Below, one piece after another: positions 54,779 to 64,000 of a stretch of DNA of 64,000 nt (position 1 is its first letter; the number at the start of each line of letters is the position of its first letter). Position numbers and translations under genes: made by a program. The stretch is taken from positions 280,719,836 through 280,783,835 of the forward strand of contig OZ010792.1 in NCBI GenBank assembly GCA_963932465.1, written 5' to 3'. This stretch comes from Maratus speciosus (Eukaryota; Arthropoda; Arachnida; Araneae; Salticidae). The notes beneath the pieces are model-generated. The model saw only the letters and a program-made list of their open reading frames with translations, was not told the DNA's origin and did not search any database.

Positions 54779-57700
54779 ACTAGCAAACCACGCGGCTTTG
54801 CTCGCGTAATATTTGAAATATGCCAAGTGATATTTATATGTCTAATTTTTATTAAAAGGTACTAACTAAATTTTTATTTTATTAAAAGGTAATATTTTAC
54901 TTTATTAAGTTTTTTCTATTAAAAGGTACTTATTACTTTTAGGAATAATTCAAAAATTGCTATTTAAAACACAGTTTGATTAAACATCATCATTACACTG
55001 CATTAGGCAGAAATGAGACTTAAATTAATAAAATGAAATAAAACTAAATAAATGATATTTTATAAAATATTTTGAAATTTTTATGTTTAATTAATACGCT
55101 CATTTCAGTATTCATTTGAAGTTTTGAATTTTTTAGAAACCATCTTCTTACATCTTAAAATTAACCATCATGTCAAATTCCAAGTCCTACCACCTCGTTC
55201 GACATAAAGGGCTATGTTGAAACAGGAACTGTCACCATTAATTTACCAAAAATTAATTTTGAAATCGTTTTGTTATTTCCTAATATTCCACAGAAACGTA
55301 ATTTAAAAAGCTTTTAAAGCCCTTTTTTAGAAAGTTTGTTGTTCCTGTGAATCCCAGGTGGTAGAATCACCGGCATAAAATATAGCCTGTGTAGGATCAG
55401 AGACTGTTACCACTGATTCGCAACTATTACTTTTATAATCGGTTTATATTCCCTGAAATTGCATAGAATCGTAATTTAGAACTTTTTAGAATGCTTTTCG
55501 CACCTCCCCTTCGCTTCACCCCTTTTTAATTCGAATTTATATTCGACGTTCCTTCGAGGGCATTTATATTTTATAAGTAACTACCATGTCATATTTAAAG
55601 TTTCTAGCCTTTTCAGTATCACAGAAATCGCAATTTAGAAAGTTTTTAGCTCCTGCAACCCTCTGGTGGTAGTGGAACAGACACAAAATATAGCGTATGT
55701 TCTAGCAAGTTCTATCACCAAAATTTGTCATCATTATTTTGTTAATCGGTTTGGTAATTTATAAGTTTGCTTAAAAATTGTAATTTATAACGCTTTTCAC
55801 TCACTTCATTTTTTTAAATTTGGAATTTTCTTTTGACTGTTCTTAGAAAGCAGTTGCATCTTGTAAGTAAATACCATGCCTTACTTCAAAGTGTTAGACA
55901 CCTCAGTTGTGCAAAAAACGCAAATTAGAACATGTTTTGCTTTTGCAACCCTCAGCCTCAGATGGTAGTGACAGCAACATAAAATATAATCTATGTTATA
56001 GCAGGGACTGTCACCATTGATTTGCAACCATTACTTTTGAAATAGCTTTGGTATTTCCTTAGATTGAGTAGAAATTCCAATTTAGAACGTTTTTAGGTCG
56101 CTTTTCGTGCATTTTCACCCGTTTTTAAATTTCCAATTTTTTCGAAACTGTTCTTAAAAATCACTTATATCTAATAAATGTGCACCTTGCCTAATTTTAA
56201 GTTGCTAGCCCCTACCGATCACAAAAATCGAAATTTAGAGCGCTTTTTAACTCCTGCTACGTCTTGGTGATAGTGATACCGACATAAAATAGCGTCTATG
56301 TTAGAGCAAAGGCTGTCAGCATCAATTTCCTACCATTACTTTTGAAATCAGTTTGATTCTTCCTGAGATATTGCCGACAAATCGGCATTTAAAACGTTTT
56401 TAGAACGCTTTTCGCGCATTTTGCTCCTGCATCTCCTCTGGGGTAATGGAAACAGATATAAAATATAGCCTATCTTGGAGCAAGATCTGTCACCATCACT
56501 TTTACACCATTATATTTGAAATCGGTTCAGTACTTCCTGAGATTGCATAGAAAACGCAATTTAGAATTTTTTACAACGCTTTTTGCGCATTTTGACCCCC
56601 TTTTAAATTTCGATTTTTTTAGGAATTGTCCGTAGAGATCATTGATATCTTAGAACTAACTACCATTCCAAATTTCACGATTCTAGGCCCTTCCGTAACG
56701 CAAAAGGCAATTTAGAACGTTTTTCTCCTGCACCCCCTTTGGGGTAGTGGCACCGACATAAAACATCGCCTGTCTTGGAGCAAGCGTTGTCGCCATAATT
56801 TTGAAACCAATATTTTTTAAATCGGTTTGGTAATTCCTGAGATTGTGTAGAAACTATCATTTAGAACGCTTTTTGCGCATTTTCACCTCTTTCAAATTTC
56901 GAAGTGTGTAAGAACTGTTCTTAGACATCATTTATCTTATAAGTAACTAATATTCAAAATTTCATATTTCTAGGCCCTTCAGTAACGCTAAAATCGTATT
57001 TTTAGAACGTTTTTTGCTCCTACACCCCCTTTGGGGTAGTGACACCGACATAAAACATAGCCTATCTTGTAGCAAGCGTTGTCACCATCATTATGACACC
57101 AATATTTTTTAAATCGGTTTGTTATTTCCTGAGATTGTGTAGAAACTACTATTTAGAACGTTTTTTAGAACGCTTTTTATGCATTTTCACCCCTTTTAAA
57201 TTTTGAATTGTTTAAGAACTGTTCTTAGACATCATTTATATCTTATAAGTAACTAATATTCAAAATTTCATATTTCTAGGCCCTTCAGTAACTCTAAAAT
57301 CGCATTTTTAGAAAGTTTTTTGCTCCTATACCCCCTTTGGGGTAGTGACACCGACATAAAACATAGCCTATCTTGGAGCAAGCGTTGTCACCATCATTAT
57401 GACACCAATATTTTTTAAATCGGTTTGGTATTTCCTGAGATTGTGTAGAAACTACCATTTAGAACGTTTTTTAGAACGCGTTTTGTGCATTTTCATCCCT
57501 TTTAAATTTCGAATTGTTTAAGAACTGTTCTTAGACATCATTTATATCTTTTAAGTAACTAATATTCCAAATTTCGTATTTCTAGGCCCTTCAGTAACGC
57601 TAAAATCGCATTTTTAGAACGTTTTTTGCTCCTACACCCCCTTTGGGGTAGTGGCACCGACATAAGATATAGCCTATGTTCTAAGTTGGACTAACACCAT

Positions 57701-57797
57701 CATTTTGATACCATTACTTTTGGAATCGGTTCGGTAGTTCCAGAGCTTACCTCCGACAAATAAACAATTTTTTCCTCTTTATAATAGGAGTATAGAT
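54779..57797 (+). mobile_element. ACTAGC...TATAGAT repeat element carrying a tandem array
   Basis: Begins ACTAGCAAACCACGCGGCTT (then TGCTCGCGTAA) and ends CTCCGACAAATAAACAATTT, TTTCCTCTTTATAATA, GAGTATAGAT. A second repeat at 58757-59903 has the analogous start ACTAGCTGACCCGCC and end TAATATATATATAGAT. Such start and end phrases, and the internal AAATCGGTTYGGTARTTCC words, recur in arthropod genomes in my experience, but I cannot reliably name the class. No reverse transcriptase or transposase is encoded here. Most of the interior is the array at 55150-57780. Confidence 0.65.
55150..57780 (+). repeat. Degenerate tandem array, about 300-bp unit
   Basis: The anchor word GACATAAAA (or a variant) occurs near 55201, 55372, 55680, 55975, 56281, 56455, 56755, 57047, 57353 and 57659. 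Spacings are mostly 292-308 bp, with two short units of about 172 bp. Each unit reads CACCCCCTTTGGGGTAGTG, GACATAAAACATAGCCTATC, GTTGTCACCATC, AAATCGGTTTGGTATTTCCT, GAGATTGTGTAGAAACTA, TTTTTAGAACGCTTTT, GCATTTTCACCC, AAGAACTGTTCTTAGACATC and TTCTAGGCCCTTCAGTAACG. Units from 56.7 kb rightward are much more alike than those at the left, so expansion or homogenisation was most recent at the right end. Confidence 0.93.
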
Positions 57798-57864
57798 TAA
57801 TATATGTCCTTATTTAATATGGACAGGTCGTATTTTGACGTCTTTCTCCGTTTCGTAGCGTATT

Positions 57865-58386
57865 TTAACCCTTAAATGCCGGGTGTTGCTTTTCGGCAAC
57901 ATACCCAATTTAGGCTCTAAAATACTATTAGAATAATAGTGAAGCTATAATGCCTAATGTTGCCAATAAAATACATTCTGAAAATATTATTAAATCGATT
58001 TTCAACATGTAGATGGCAACACTTGTGCTGTTTAAGAATAAAGATAGATTTATTTTTTCAATTGTTGCTACTTCTTCTTTTTGTTGTTTTGTTTGACAGC
58101 TTGCGAAATAGCCTATTTTGTTCAGCGGTGAGCAAGCAAAATTTATTTCTTATTATAGTTCCTAAAATTCTTGTGTGTTTAATGTTATAGAATTTTATCA
58201 AGGAAATTTATTTTTTCAATTAAAGACCAGTATTGCCGATTAGTAACAAACTGTTTTTTTAGCCGTAAACCATACTTAAAACAAAATATGATTTTTTAAA
58301 GTATTTTTCCCATGATTTATTTAAAAAATGAAAGCCGAAAAACATTATTACAATGATTTTTGAAAAATCGGGCATTTAAGGGTTAA
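57865..58386. mobile_element. TTAA-bounded piggyBac-like MITE, family A, copy 2
   Basis: Starts TTAACCCTTAAATGCCGGG and ends ATCGGGCATTTAAGGGTTAA. It spans 522 bp including both TTAA. A subterminal hairpin GTTGCTTTTCGGCAAC follows the left end, in the same position as the hairpin of the copy at 7526. The right ends share GAAAAATCG-CATTTAAGGGTTAA. A 77-codon frame inside is leucine- and phenylalanine-rich by AT composition and is not transposase. A weak CTCF-like word TAGATGGCAACAC lies near 58010. Confidence 0.85.
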
Positions 58387-58485
58387 AACAAGTTAGAAAT
58401 TGCACGCCTAACGAGGCAAATGAGGTTGCTTTCGTACTATAGCTAGTTACCCGACTGAAAAGAAGGGTTATGTGTTTCACGTGTA

Positions 58486-58500
58486 CACTGTAAAAAAAAA

Positions 58501-58532
<32 letters not shown>

Positions 58533-58731
58533 GGACTAAAATACGGAAATACTACTGGCATTCTAGACGCCAGTACTGTTTTCGTATTTTAACTTAACTT
58601 TTTCCAGGTAAATTACAGAAAAAATTCCGGAAAAAAGTTCCGTTAAAATACGGAAATAGTACTGGCGTCTAGATTGCCAGTAGTGTTTCCGTATTTTAGT
58701 CTTTTTTTTTTTTTTTTTTTTTTTTACAGTG
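58486..58731. mobile_element. Palindrome-of-palindromes MITE, TA target
   Basis: CACTGTAAAAAAAAA ... TTTTTTTTTTACAGTG, flanked by TA at 58484-58485 and 58732-58733. The outer arms pair over about 60 bp beyond the A/T runs (ACTAAAATACGGAAATACTA with its inverse). Each arm is itself a hairpin, since CTAAAATACGGAAAT ... TCTAGA ... TACTGTTTTCGTATTTTA faces itself. CTGGCATTCTAGACGCCAG and CTGGCGTCTAGATTGCCAG are the two sub-centres. Confidence 0.88.
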
Positions 58732-58756
58732 TATCTGTGTATGTGGATTTCTTTAT

Positions 58757-59903
58757 ACTAGCTGACCCGCCCGGCGTTGCCCGGGGCCATAATAATATTC
58801 TTAAATGAATCTGAAATTTTTTATCGCAGATCCGTACAGAGGGGACGGTGCAAATTACCAGGGCCCGACTCTTGTTCAGTTCAAAAGTTGTGTAAAGTCA
58901 AAGGTTAAGATTTTTAATTTTTATATGTCTCATACTTTAAACTTTTTTATTCTAAATTAACTGATGAATTTAATTAAAATGTAATTATATTTTCAAAAAT
59001 TTAATTTTTTATTTAAAATCTTTATATCAAAAAGCAATTACAAATACAGCATAAAGTGTAATGCTGAAAAAGAAATAATAAAATTGTAAGCAAATATTAC
59101 TATATAGATTTTTAAGAAAAGTACCATCCAGCAAATTTATTTTCTAATAGAATAAAGCCTGTTTATAACGGAATCCTGCAATAAACGAAAAAAAAAAGTT
59201 CCAGCTCTCCCCCCCCCAACCCCCAAAAAAATGGTATTATGCGTTGTTCAATTTAATGACCTGCATAAAACGGAATTTATCACTGGTCGTTTTCGTTTAC
59301 GTCTAAGCAGGTTTTATTGTATCTTACTTTTGAGGGGGCCCGTAATAATATTCTTAAATGAACCTGAAATTCGTATCGCAGGTCCGTACAAAATTACTTT
59401 TTACGTCATGACAACATTTTGTAAACTTCTTGCTGCTGTTTAATTCGCATTTCCAATACAGTGCTTTGCATAAATTGCACGTTTCACCCACAGTTATGCA
59501 TGCCCCGGAACGTTTAAATTAGTAATTTGGATTTCAGTAGCAACTCGTGCATGCTACAGTTATTAAGCCTATTTTGCCGATCGCTTAACGGCGTTCTCGA
59601 CAATTCTATTTGGATTTCGAATCTATTTCGATTCGACTCTAATTCGGCTTCTTCTTCACTTTCAAGCATTCACCGAGATTTTTTACGGGCATTTCAAATG
59701 ATATTTTGAAGCTACATAATTGCAGCGAAAGATATTCCACAGAAAACGCAAAACGTAAATAACAACAAACCCGATCGCCCTAAATCCTGCCAAGGACTCT
59801 TACACAATAACCAATCAGATGCGTTTCTCGGGCGTTGCCATTAAACAATAACAAATAATCGCGATTTCTGTGCCACGTACGTTAGCGTAATATATATATA
59901 GAT
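58757..59903 (+). mobile_element. ACTAGCTGACCC...TATATAGAT repeat, interrupted
   Basis: Starts ACTAGCTGACCCGCCCGGCG and ends GCGTAATATATATATAGAT. A 60-bp block (TAATAATATTCTTAAATGAA, CTGAAATT, ATCGCAG, TCCGTACA) occurs at both 58788-58846 and 59342-59398, so a roughly 550-bp segment between them is either an insertion or part of a tandem duplication. A CAGGGCCCGACTC word at 58869 resembles CAGGGCCCGATAAAG at 61194. No protein is recognised. Confidence 0.5.
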
Positions 59904-60160
59904 CCTCGAAACATATCCCAACGGCTGGATGGATTTTAATGAATGAGGTCCCTATCAATTCGTTTTAACGGCCCGATGATTATAGGCTAGGTTTTTTTTA
60001 TAAATTCAAAATGGCGGTAGAGACGAAAAAAAATTTTACGCACCCTATTGAGTGGCATATCATTGGATAGGTCTTTCAAAATGAAGACGATGTTTCATTG
60101 ACTATTTTACAGTCAGAAGCTTCGTTAAAATATTATACAACCTGGAAGTTATGTAGGTAG
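59904..60160 (+). repeat. Probable interspersed repeat tail
   Basis: The sequence CCCAACGGCTGGATGGATTT then TAATGAATGAGGTCCCTATC and CGGCCCGATGATTATAGGCT has the flavour of repeat-derived sequence in arthropods and directly follows the TATAGAT end at 59903. Assigned with low confidence, because no second copy is in this window. Confidence 0.3.
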
Positions 60161-60889
60161 GATCTCTAGCTTTACTGCAACTTTAACCATCATAGACATC
60201 TATAGACCTCATCAAAACAGTGTTTATAGATAGGAACTAACAATTAAACGCAACTTAAAAGTCATCAATACAAGTAAATAAAAAAATAGGTAAGTAATAT
60301 AAACAAGTAATATAAAAAAAAATATTTTAAGTCGATTCCTACTTAGGTCAATAAGAGAATTTTTTTTTTCCTCCCATTCTTCTTTCTTCTTGAATATCGC
60401 TTAAAATGCCTTGATCAAGAAGAGGGCTCTCTCGATTATTGAAAATTAATTAATTAAATTTAATTAATGAATTAATATTTGAAAAAAAACTGGATTAACA
60501 TAAAGTGTCATCCACTACAAGTTTAAAAAAATTATTTGAGCTTGATTGGATGAATAATAAGTAGTATTTTATTAACGATTGAAAATTTGAACAAGATATA
60601 TATAGCGAGAGTGTGAGCTAATAGTAAAAAAAAAAAATAGTTTTACATTGATGAGAAATAATTAATTAGTTCGCTTTTTACGCAGTCGGGTTTTTTTTTT
60701 TTAATTTAATTGTTTATTTTAGAAATATTGTTTGCACCGCATATTGTACTGAATGTAATTAGTGCACTTCAATAAGTGCACATCAATTTCATTCTATTCG
60801 AAAGGCTGTGACATCATTAAAATGCACTTGAAATAATTTTTTCCCATTGGCCGTAATGTAACGGAAAACTTTCGACTGTCCCTGTAATT
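60161..60889. other. AT-rich stretch, nothing recognised
   Basis: A short AATTAATTAAATTTAATTAA tract (60446-60475), and AGTGCACTTCAATAAGTGCA (60759-60780), which contains near-inverted halves. Confidence 0.45.
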
Positions 60890-61070
60890 TTTCATAAAAT
60901 TTGAAATGACTCGACGAAATATTGCATCAATTATATATCTAAAATTTTGGACCATTCGGTTGGGTAGTTTTTTCTCTGTTATATGCGGACGGACAGACGA
61001 GACGGACGAACTGAACGACGACTATAGGTGCTACGTATTTATATAATTAAGAACGCACTTAAAAATAAAT
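60890..61070 (+). repeat. Interspersed repeat, second copy of 11135-11355 family
   Basis: Blocks GAAATGACTCGACGAAAT, ACCATTCGGTTGGGTAGTTT, CTGTTATATGCGGACGGACA, ACGACTATAGGTGCTACGTA and TTTATATAATTAAGAACGCA match the copy at 11.2 kb. The GGACGGACAGACGAGACGG run is a short degenerate tandem, typical of tails of such repeats. Upstream GTAATGTAACGGAA also links to 19.6-19.8 kb. Confidence 0.65.
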
Positions 61071-61189
61071 GACATGCCCTTTGTAAAAACTTTTAGGATT
61101 ACGTTCATTGACTACGGCATTAAATCATATCAATTTATCACTTTGACCTTCAAAAACTCCTTGGTTCTCAAAAAGATCGTGTTTACTGC

Positions 61190-61400
61190 AGGGCCCGATA
61201 AAGCACAAGTGGAGCCTTGAGCCCGTTAATAATTTGCGGAACTAAATTTCAATTAAAATTATTAATTTGCAATTAAGAATATTTCTGAAAAAAAAGGACA
61301 CAAAATATAAAAATTACGGTTTCTAATGTGTTCGTTCTAATTTGGGGGACCTAAAATGTAGGGCCCGAATCCCCGGTAGGCCATGAATTAACTAGGCCAC
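61190..61400. repeat. Segment with CAGGGCCCGA motifs
   Basis: CAGGGCCCGATAAAGCAC (61194) and TAGGGCCCGAATCCCCGG (61361) are direct, not inverted, so the segment may be a piece of a repeat whose other copy begins at 58869. Confidence 0.3.
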
Positions 61401-61979
61401 GTGTACATCTGTTAAAATGTTCTCTCAGTGGACAATAGATGCAATTAAATACAGTTCGGTAAATCTGAAACACAGCATTTGTTTTGTGAGGTGATCGTTA
61501 AAAAGGATTTGAGTGTATGTCTATTTGTTTTTCGAATACGAATAAAGAATAATAGAACGAGAGGTTTTGGCTACTGTACATAAAATTTTAATCTGGTGAT
61601 TTTAGTTAAAACCAGCCATATTAACTAGTTTCATTGACAAGGTATATATTTAACTTAAAAGTTCATAATTATTAGTATTTATATGTATATGAAAAATTAG
61701 AATGGTTTCTTTTTAAAGGCTTTTTCTCCGTTATTAAAATTTAAATACTTCTGAAGATTTGATTCAGAGCAGAATATTTGCACTACTATAAAGAGAAATA
61801 TTTAACGATTGGCTTGATCCTTCCTCATTTTATTTATTTTAAAATTGTTGAGTGATGTGAATTTTAATGTTAAAAAATAATATAAACCTCATTTGAACAG
61901 TAACATTCTCGAAATGAGATGAGGAAATTTCCACGATTATGAGATATGTCATTGATATTCATTTGATTATAGAAAATAA

Positions 61980-62085
61980 CAAGCCACGGTAAACTTCAAT
62001 AACATATATCAATTACATGGCAATCCGAGTATTAGAGAACGAACGGCAATTAGACCAACCGAATTCATAAAAACTATTCAACTAC
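61980..62085 (+). repeat. Interspersed repeat, second copy of 19870-19975 segment
   Basis: GGTAAACTTCAATAACAT, GGCAATCCGAGTATTAGAGA, and TTAGACCAACCGAATTCATA match the 19.9-kb copy in order. Confidence 0.6.
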
Positions 62086-62106
62086 GGGAAGTTTTTCTAC
62101 ATATTA

Positions 62107-62856
62107 CAGGCATCCCCCGACTTATGTAAGTAATGCCTTACGTAACCTTTTACGTAACTCGGAATTTTACGTAAGTCGAGTTTTTAAATTGCTTAGATGA
62201 AATTTCGTAAGAAAGTGCAATGTTTATCATACATATATTATTCACGCAGTATTGTTTTAAAAATAAAACCTCATGCAGCAGTATTTACTCGGATATAAAT
62301 TATAAAAGTATGAAATAATATAAAAACAAACTAAAAAAAAAATACTTTTCAGTAAAAAATATGGAATATGTTATTCATAAGTTCAACATTGATGAATTGA
62401 TTTATAACAATTTTAAATCTATATTAAATGACTATAAAAAGTCTGCGCTTGTCTGGTCATAGAAACCAACCCGGTCCGATTTTCGCAGATGAGCTATAAG
62501 TAGTACAAAAAACCCTCGTTCCTCTTCACCGAAACTTTAACATTAGATTTCGTTCTGAATCGAATTCTGCTAACACAATTAATTGTAACGGTTGAAGCCG
62601 AGGTTTTATTTGCCTCATTTTCATTATGTTTGGGTTTGTTTTGTTAAGATTTGATGGTACAATCCTAAGAAAAATGTGGTTCTCTTTAATATATAAAACT
62701 ATAATTGTTGTGGTTTTTATCTGCAAATTTTATTTATAAAATTAGATATTAAAAGTATGCAAAATAATATGTATCAAATGCGCTAGTATGTTCATAAATG
62801 TAATTTCCGAGATTGATTATTTAAACTGCGAATTTACTTAAGTCGGGGGATGCCTG
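62107..62856. mobile_element. Tigger-type element, 750 bp, TA target
   Basis: The left is CAGGCATCCCCCGACTTATG. The right, read inward, is CAGGCATCCCCCGACTTAAG. TA lies at 62105-62106 and 62857-62858. The subterminal TTACGTAA motif is repeated four times near the left end. Inverted ends starting CAGGCATCCCCCGACTTA are of Tigger type. The interior is AT-rich. A 66-codon minus-strand frame (62726-62526) with a basic MRQIKPR stretch is not clearly transposase. Confidence 0.9.
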
Positions 62857-63142
62857 TATAGCTGTATTGCTACCTGTATACTACTACATATTACCTGTAT
62901 GCTACTACATCCTCAAATTAAAGCATCTACGCCAATATGAAAATCTAGGGTTTTTTGTTATTTTTAATGTATAGTTTATATTTTAACACCTTATAAGTTA
63001 ACAGGTATAGTTATTTATGTACATGTCATGACATTTTGTCCGATTTCAGCAATGAATGTTTGTTTAAAAAATAAAATTTCAACTGAAATTTATTTTTAAT
63101 AAAGTTTTAATAACTAAGAACACAGAATTACTTATAGGCCGG
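62857..63142. other. AT-rich spacer with small tandem
   Basis: ACCTGTATACTACTACATATT and ACCTGTATGCTACTACATCC-like units repeat once next to the Tigger end. Nothing else is seen. Confidence 0.45.
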
Positions 63143-63528
63143 GAGGCGGTAGCACAGACAATCACCTCATCGAGTTCACGGCTGAAATTCCAGAATTAGT
63201 TAAAAATCGATTCGCATATTAAAATGCAATCGGTCTGCCAAATCATATCTTGGTGGAAAACACCTGAAAACCCTATTTTAGCGGTTGACTCGTAGGTTTA
63301 CCATTGTGTTTTCCTGTTCCCAAAGATATGAAAACAACATGGAGGACTGGGAGCAGGAAAACACAATAGTAAATCTATGAGTCAACTGCTAAAATAGGGT
63401 TTTCAGGCGTTTTCCTCCAAGATATGACTTGGCAGACCGATTGCGCTTTAATATGCGAATCGAGTTTTAACTAATTCTGGAATTTCAGTCGTGAACTCGA
63501 TGAGGTGGTAGTCTGTGCTGTCGCCTCT
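63143..63528. mobile_element. Long near-perfect palindromic foldback element
   Basis: Arms of about 175 bp. GAGGCGGTAGCACAGAC faces GTCTGTGCTGTCGCCTC. Both arms share CACCTCATCGAGTTCACG, GAAATTCCAGAATTAGTT, CGATTCGCATATTAAA, GGTCTGCCAA, AACCCTATTTTAGC and AACACAATRGTAAA. The centre (63322-63352) is a short unpaired loop with CAAAGATATGAAAACAACAT. Divergence between arms is low. Confidence 0.92.
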
Positions 63529-63839
63529 CTATCTATTATTATTTAATTTAATCTATCTTGCAAATAGTTTCTTAATTAAGATACGAAAGAATCCAAATGT
63601 TCGTTGCGCAGTTAGTAAAATTGGGAATGTTTCTATTCGAATCGAGAAGAAAAAATCCATTTTATTACGGCAATTAAATGAATGAATGAGAGCAAATAAT
63701 ATCCATTATTTAATAATGGAATATTTAAAGATCGAGTGTTGCATTAAAAGTTATAGTTTATTTCTTTTTTAAGTTATGAATATTTAAAGAACAGCGCGCA
63801 ATTTTGTACTGAGGAATGACATAAATCACACCCGTAACT

Positions 63840-63841
<2 letters not shown>

Positions 63842-63876
<35 letters not shown>

Positions 63877-63885
63877 AAAAAAATA

Positions 63886-63929
<44 letters not shown>
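63842..63929. repeat. Compound microsatellite (AC)n-(A)n-(ATT)n
   Basis: An alternating AC tract (63842-63872), an A run (63873-63883), then about 14 ATT triplets up to 63929. Confidence 0.97.
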
Positions 63930-64000
63930 GAGTTTTAAACTTGATTCACTGCTGTTTACTTGGTTCAGCTCCAACTCTCATTAAATGGACAATTTCCTTG

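Overview
The window looks like a stretch of arthropod nuclear DNA, most plausibly chelicerate (the group is an inference, not a demonstrated fact). It is strongly AT-rich. It has long A/T homopolymers, an unusual number of poly-G/poly-C runs of 10 to 19 nt, dense copies of cut-and-paste transposon relics, and no intact protein-coding gene. No open reading frame beyond about 115 codons exists except one of 278 codons, which is produced by a 39-bp tandem repeat. None of the short frames reads as a recognisable cellular protein. I read the window as intergenic or deep intronic DNA.

Mobile DNA dominates. (1) A hAT-type MITE of about 190 bp (ends CAGTGGTGTAGT / CAGGGATGTAGT) occurs four times, at 2102, 4808, 6976 and 53789. 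Three copies have perfect, different 8-bp target duplications. (2) Further hAT-type elements with 8-bp duplications lie at 27588, 32395 (a dimer) and 34469, with a degraded duplication at 37967. (3) A MITE family with 5-bp duplications lies at 19230 and 24159. (4) Pogo/Tigger-type elements with TA duplications lie at 8309, 21471, 32751, 47276 and 62107. The first two keep the last part of a transposase reading frame, ending in a PCNA-binding-like motif, and the third keeps eroded transposase C-terminal coding sequence. (5) TTAA-bounded elements lie at 225, 2561, 7526, 36356, 43706 and 57865. (6) Palindromic foldback elements lie at 20111, 30067, 39377, 42908, 48834 (tandemly duplicated), 58486 and 63143.

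Tandem arrays form the second theme: a 147-bp array at 14264-15358 between short inverted ends, a 39-bp minisatellite at 52895-53713 inside a long-inverted-repeat element, and a degenerate array of about 300 bp at 55150-57780 inside a repeat starting ACTAGC and ending TATAGAT. In the second case the repeat unit can be traced to the subterminal sequence of the element itself. It also shows a six-unit higher-order repeat.

Host-gene signals are few. Two GC-enriched minus-strand segments end in strong splice-donor matches (42406 and 20717) and may be untranslated exons. Other GC-enriched islands lie at 3260-3660, 16165-16410, 35830-36000 and 51680-52150. Single motif matches include a CTCF-like site (3409), an E2F consensus (12711) and a CRE plus E-box pair (16271-16291). 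One tRNA-derived relic is present on the minus strand near 13100. I found no bacterial-type operon, CRISPR array, rRNA or intact tRNA.
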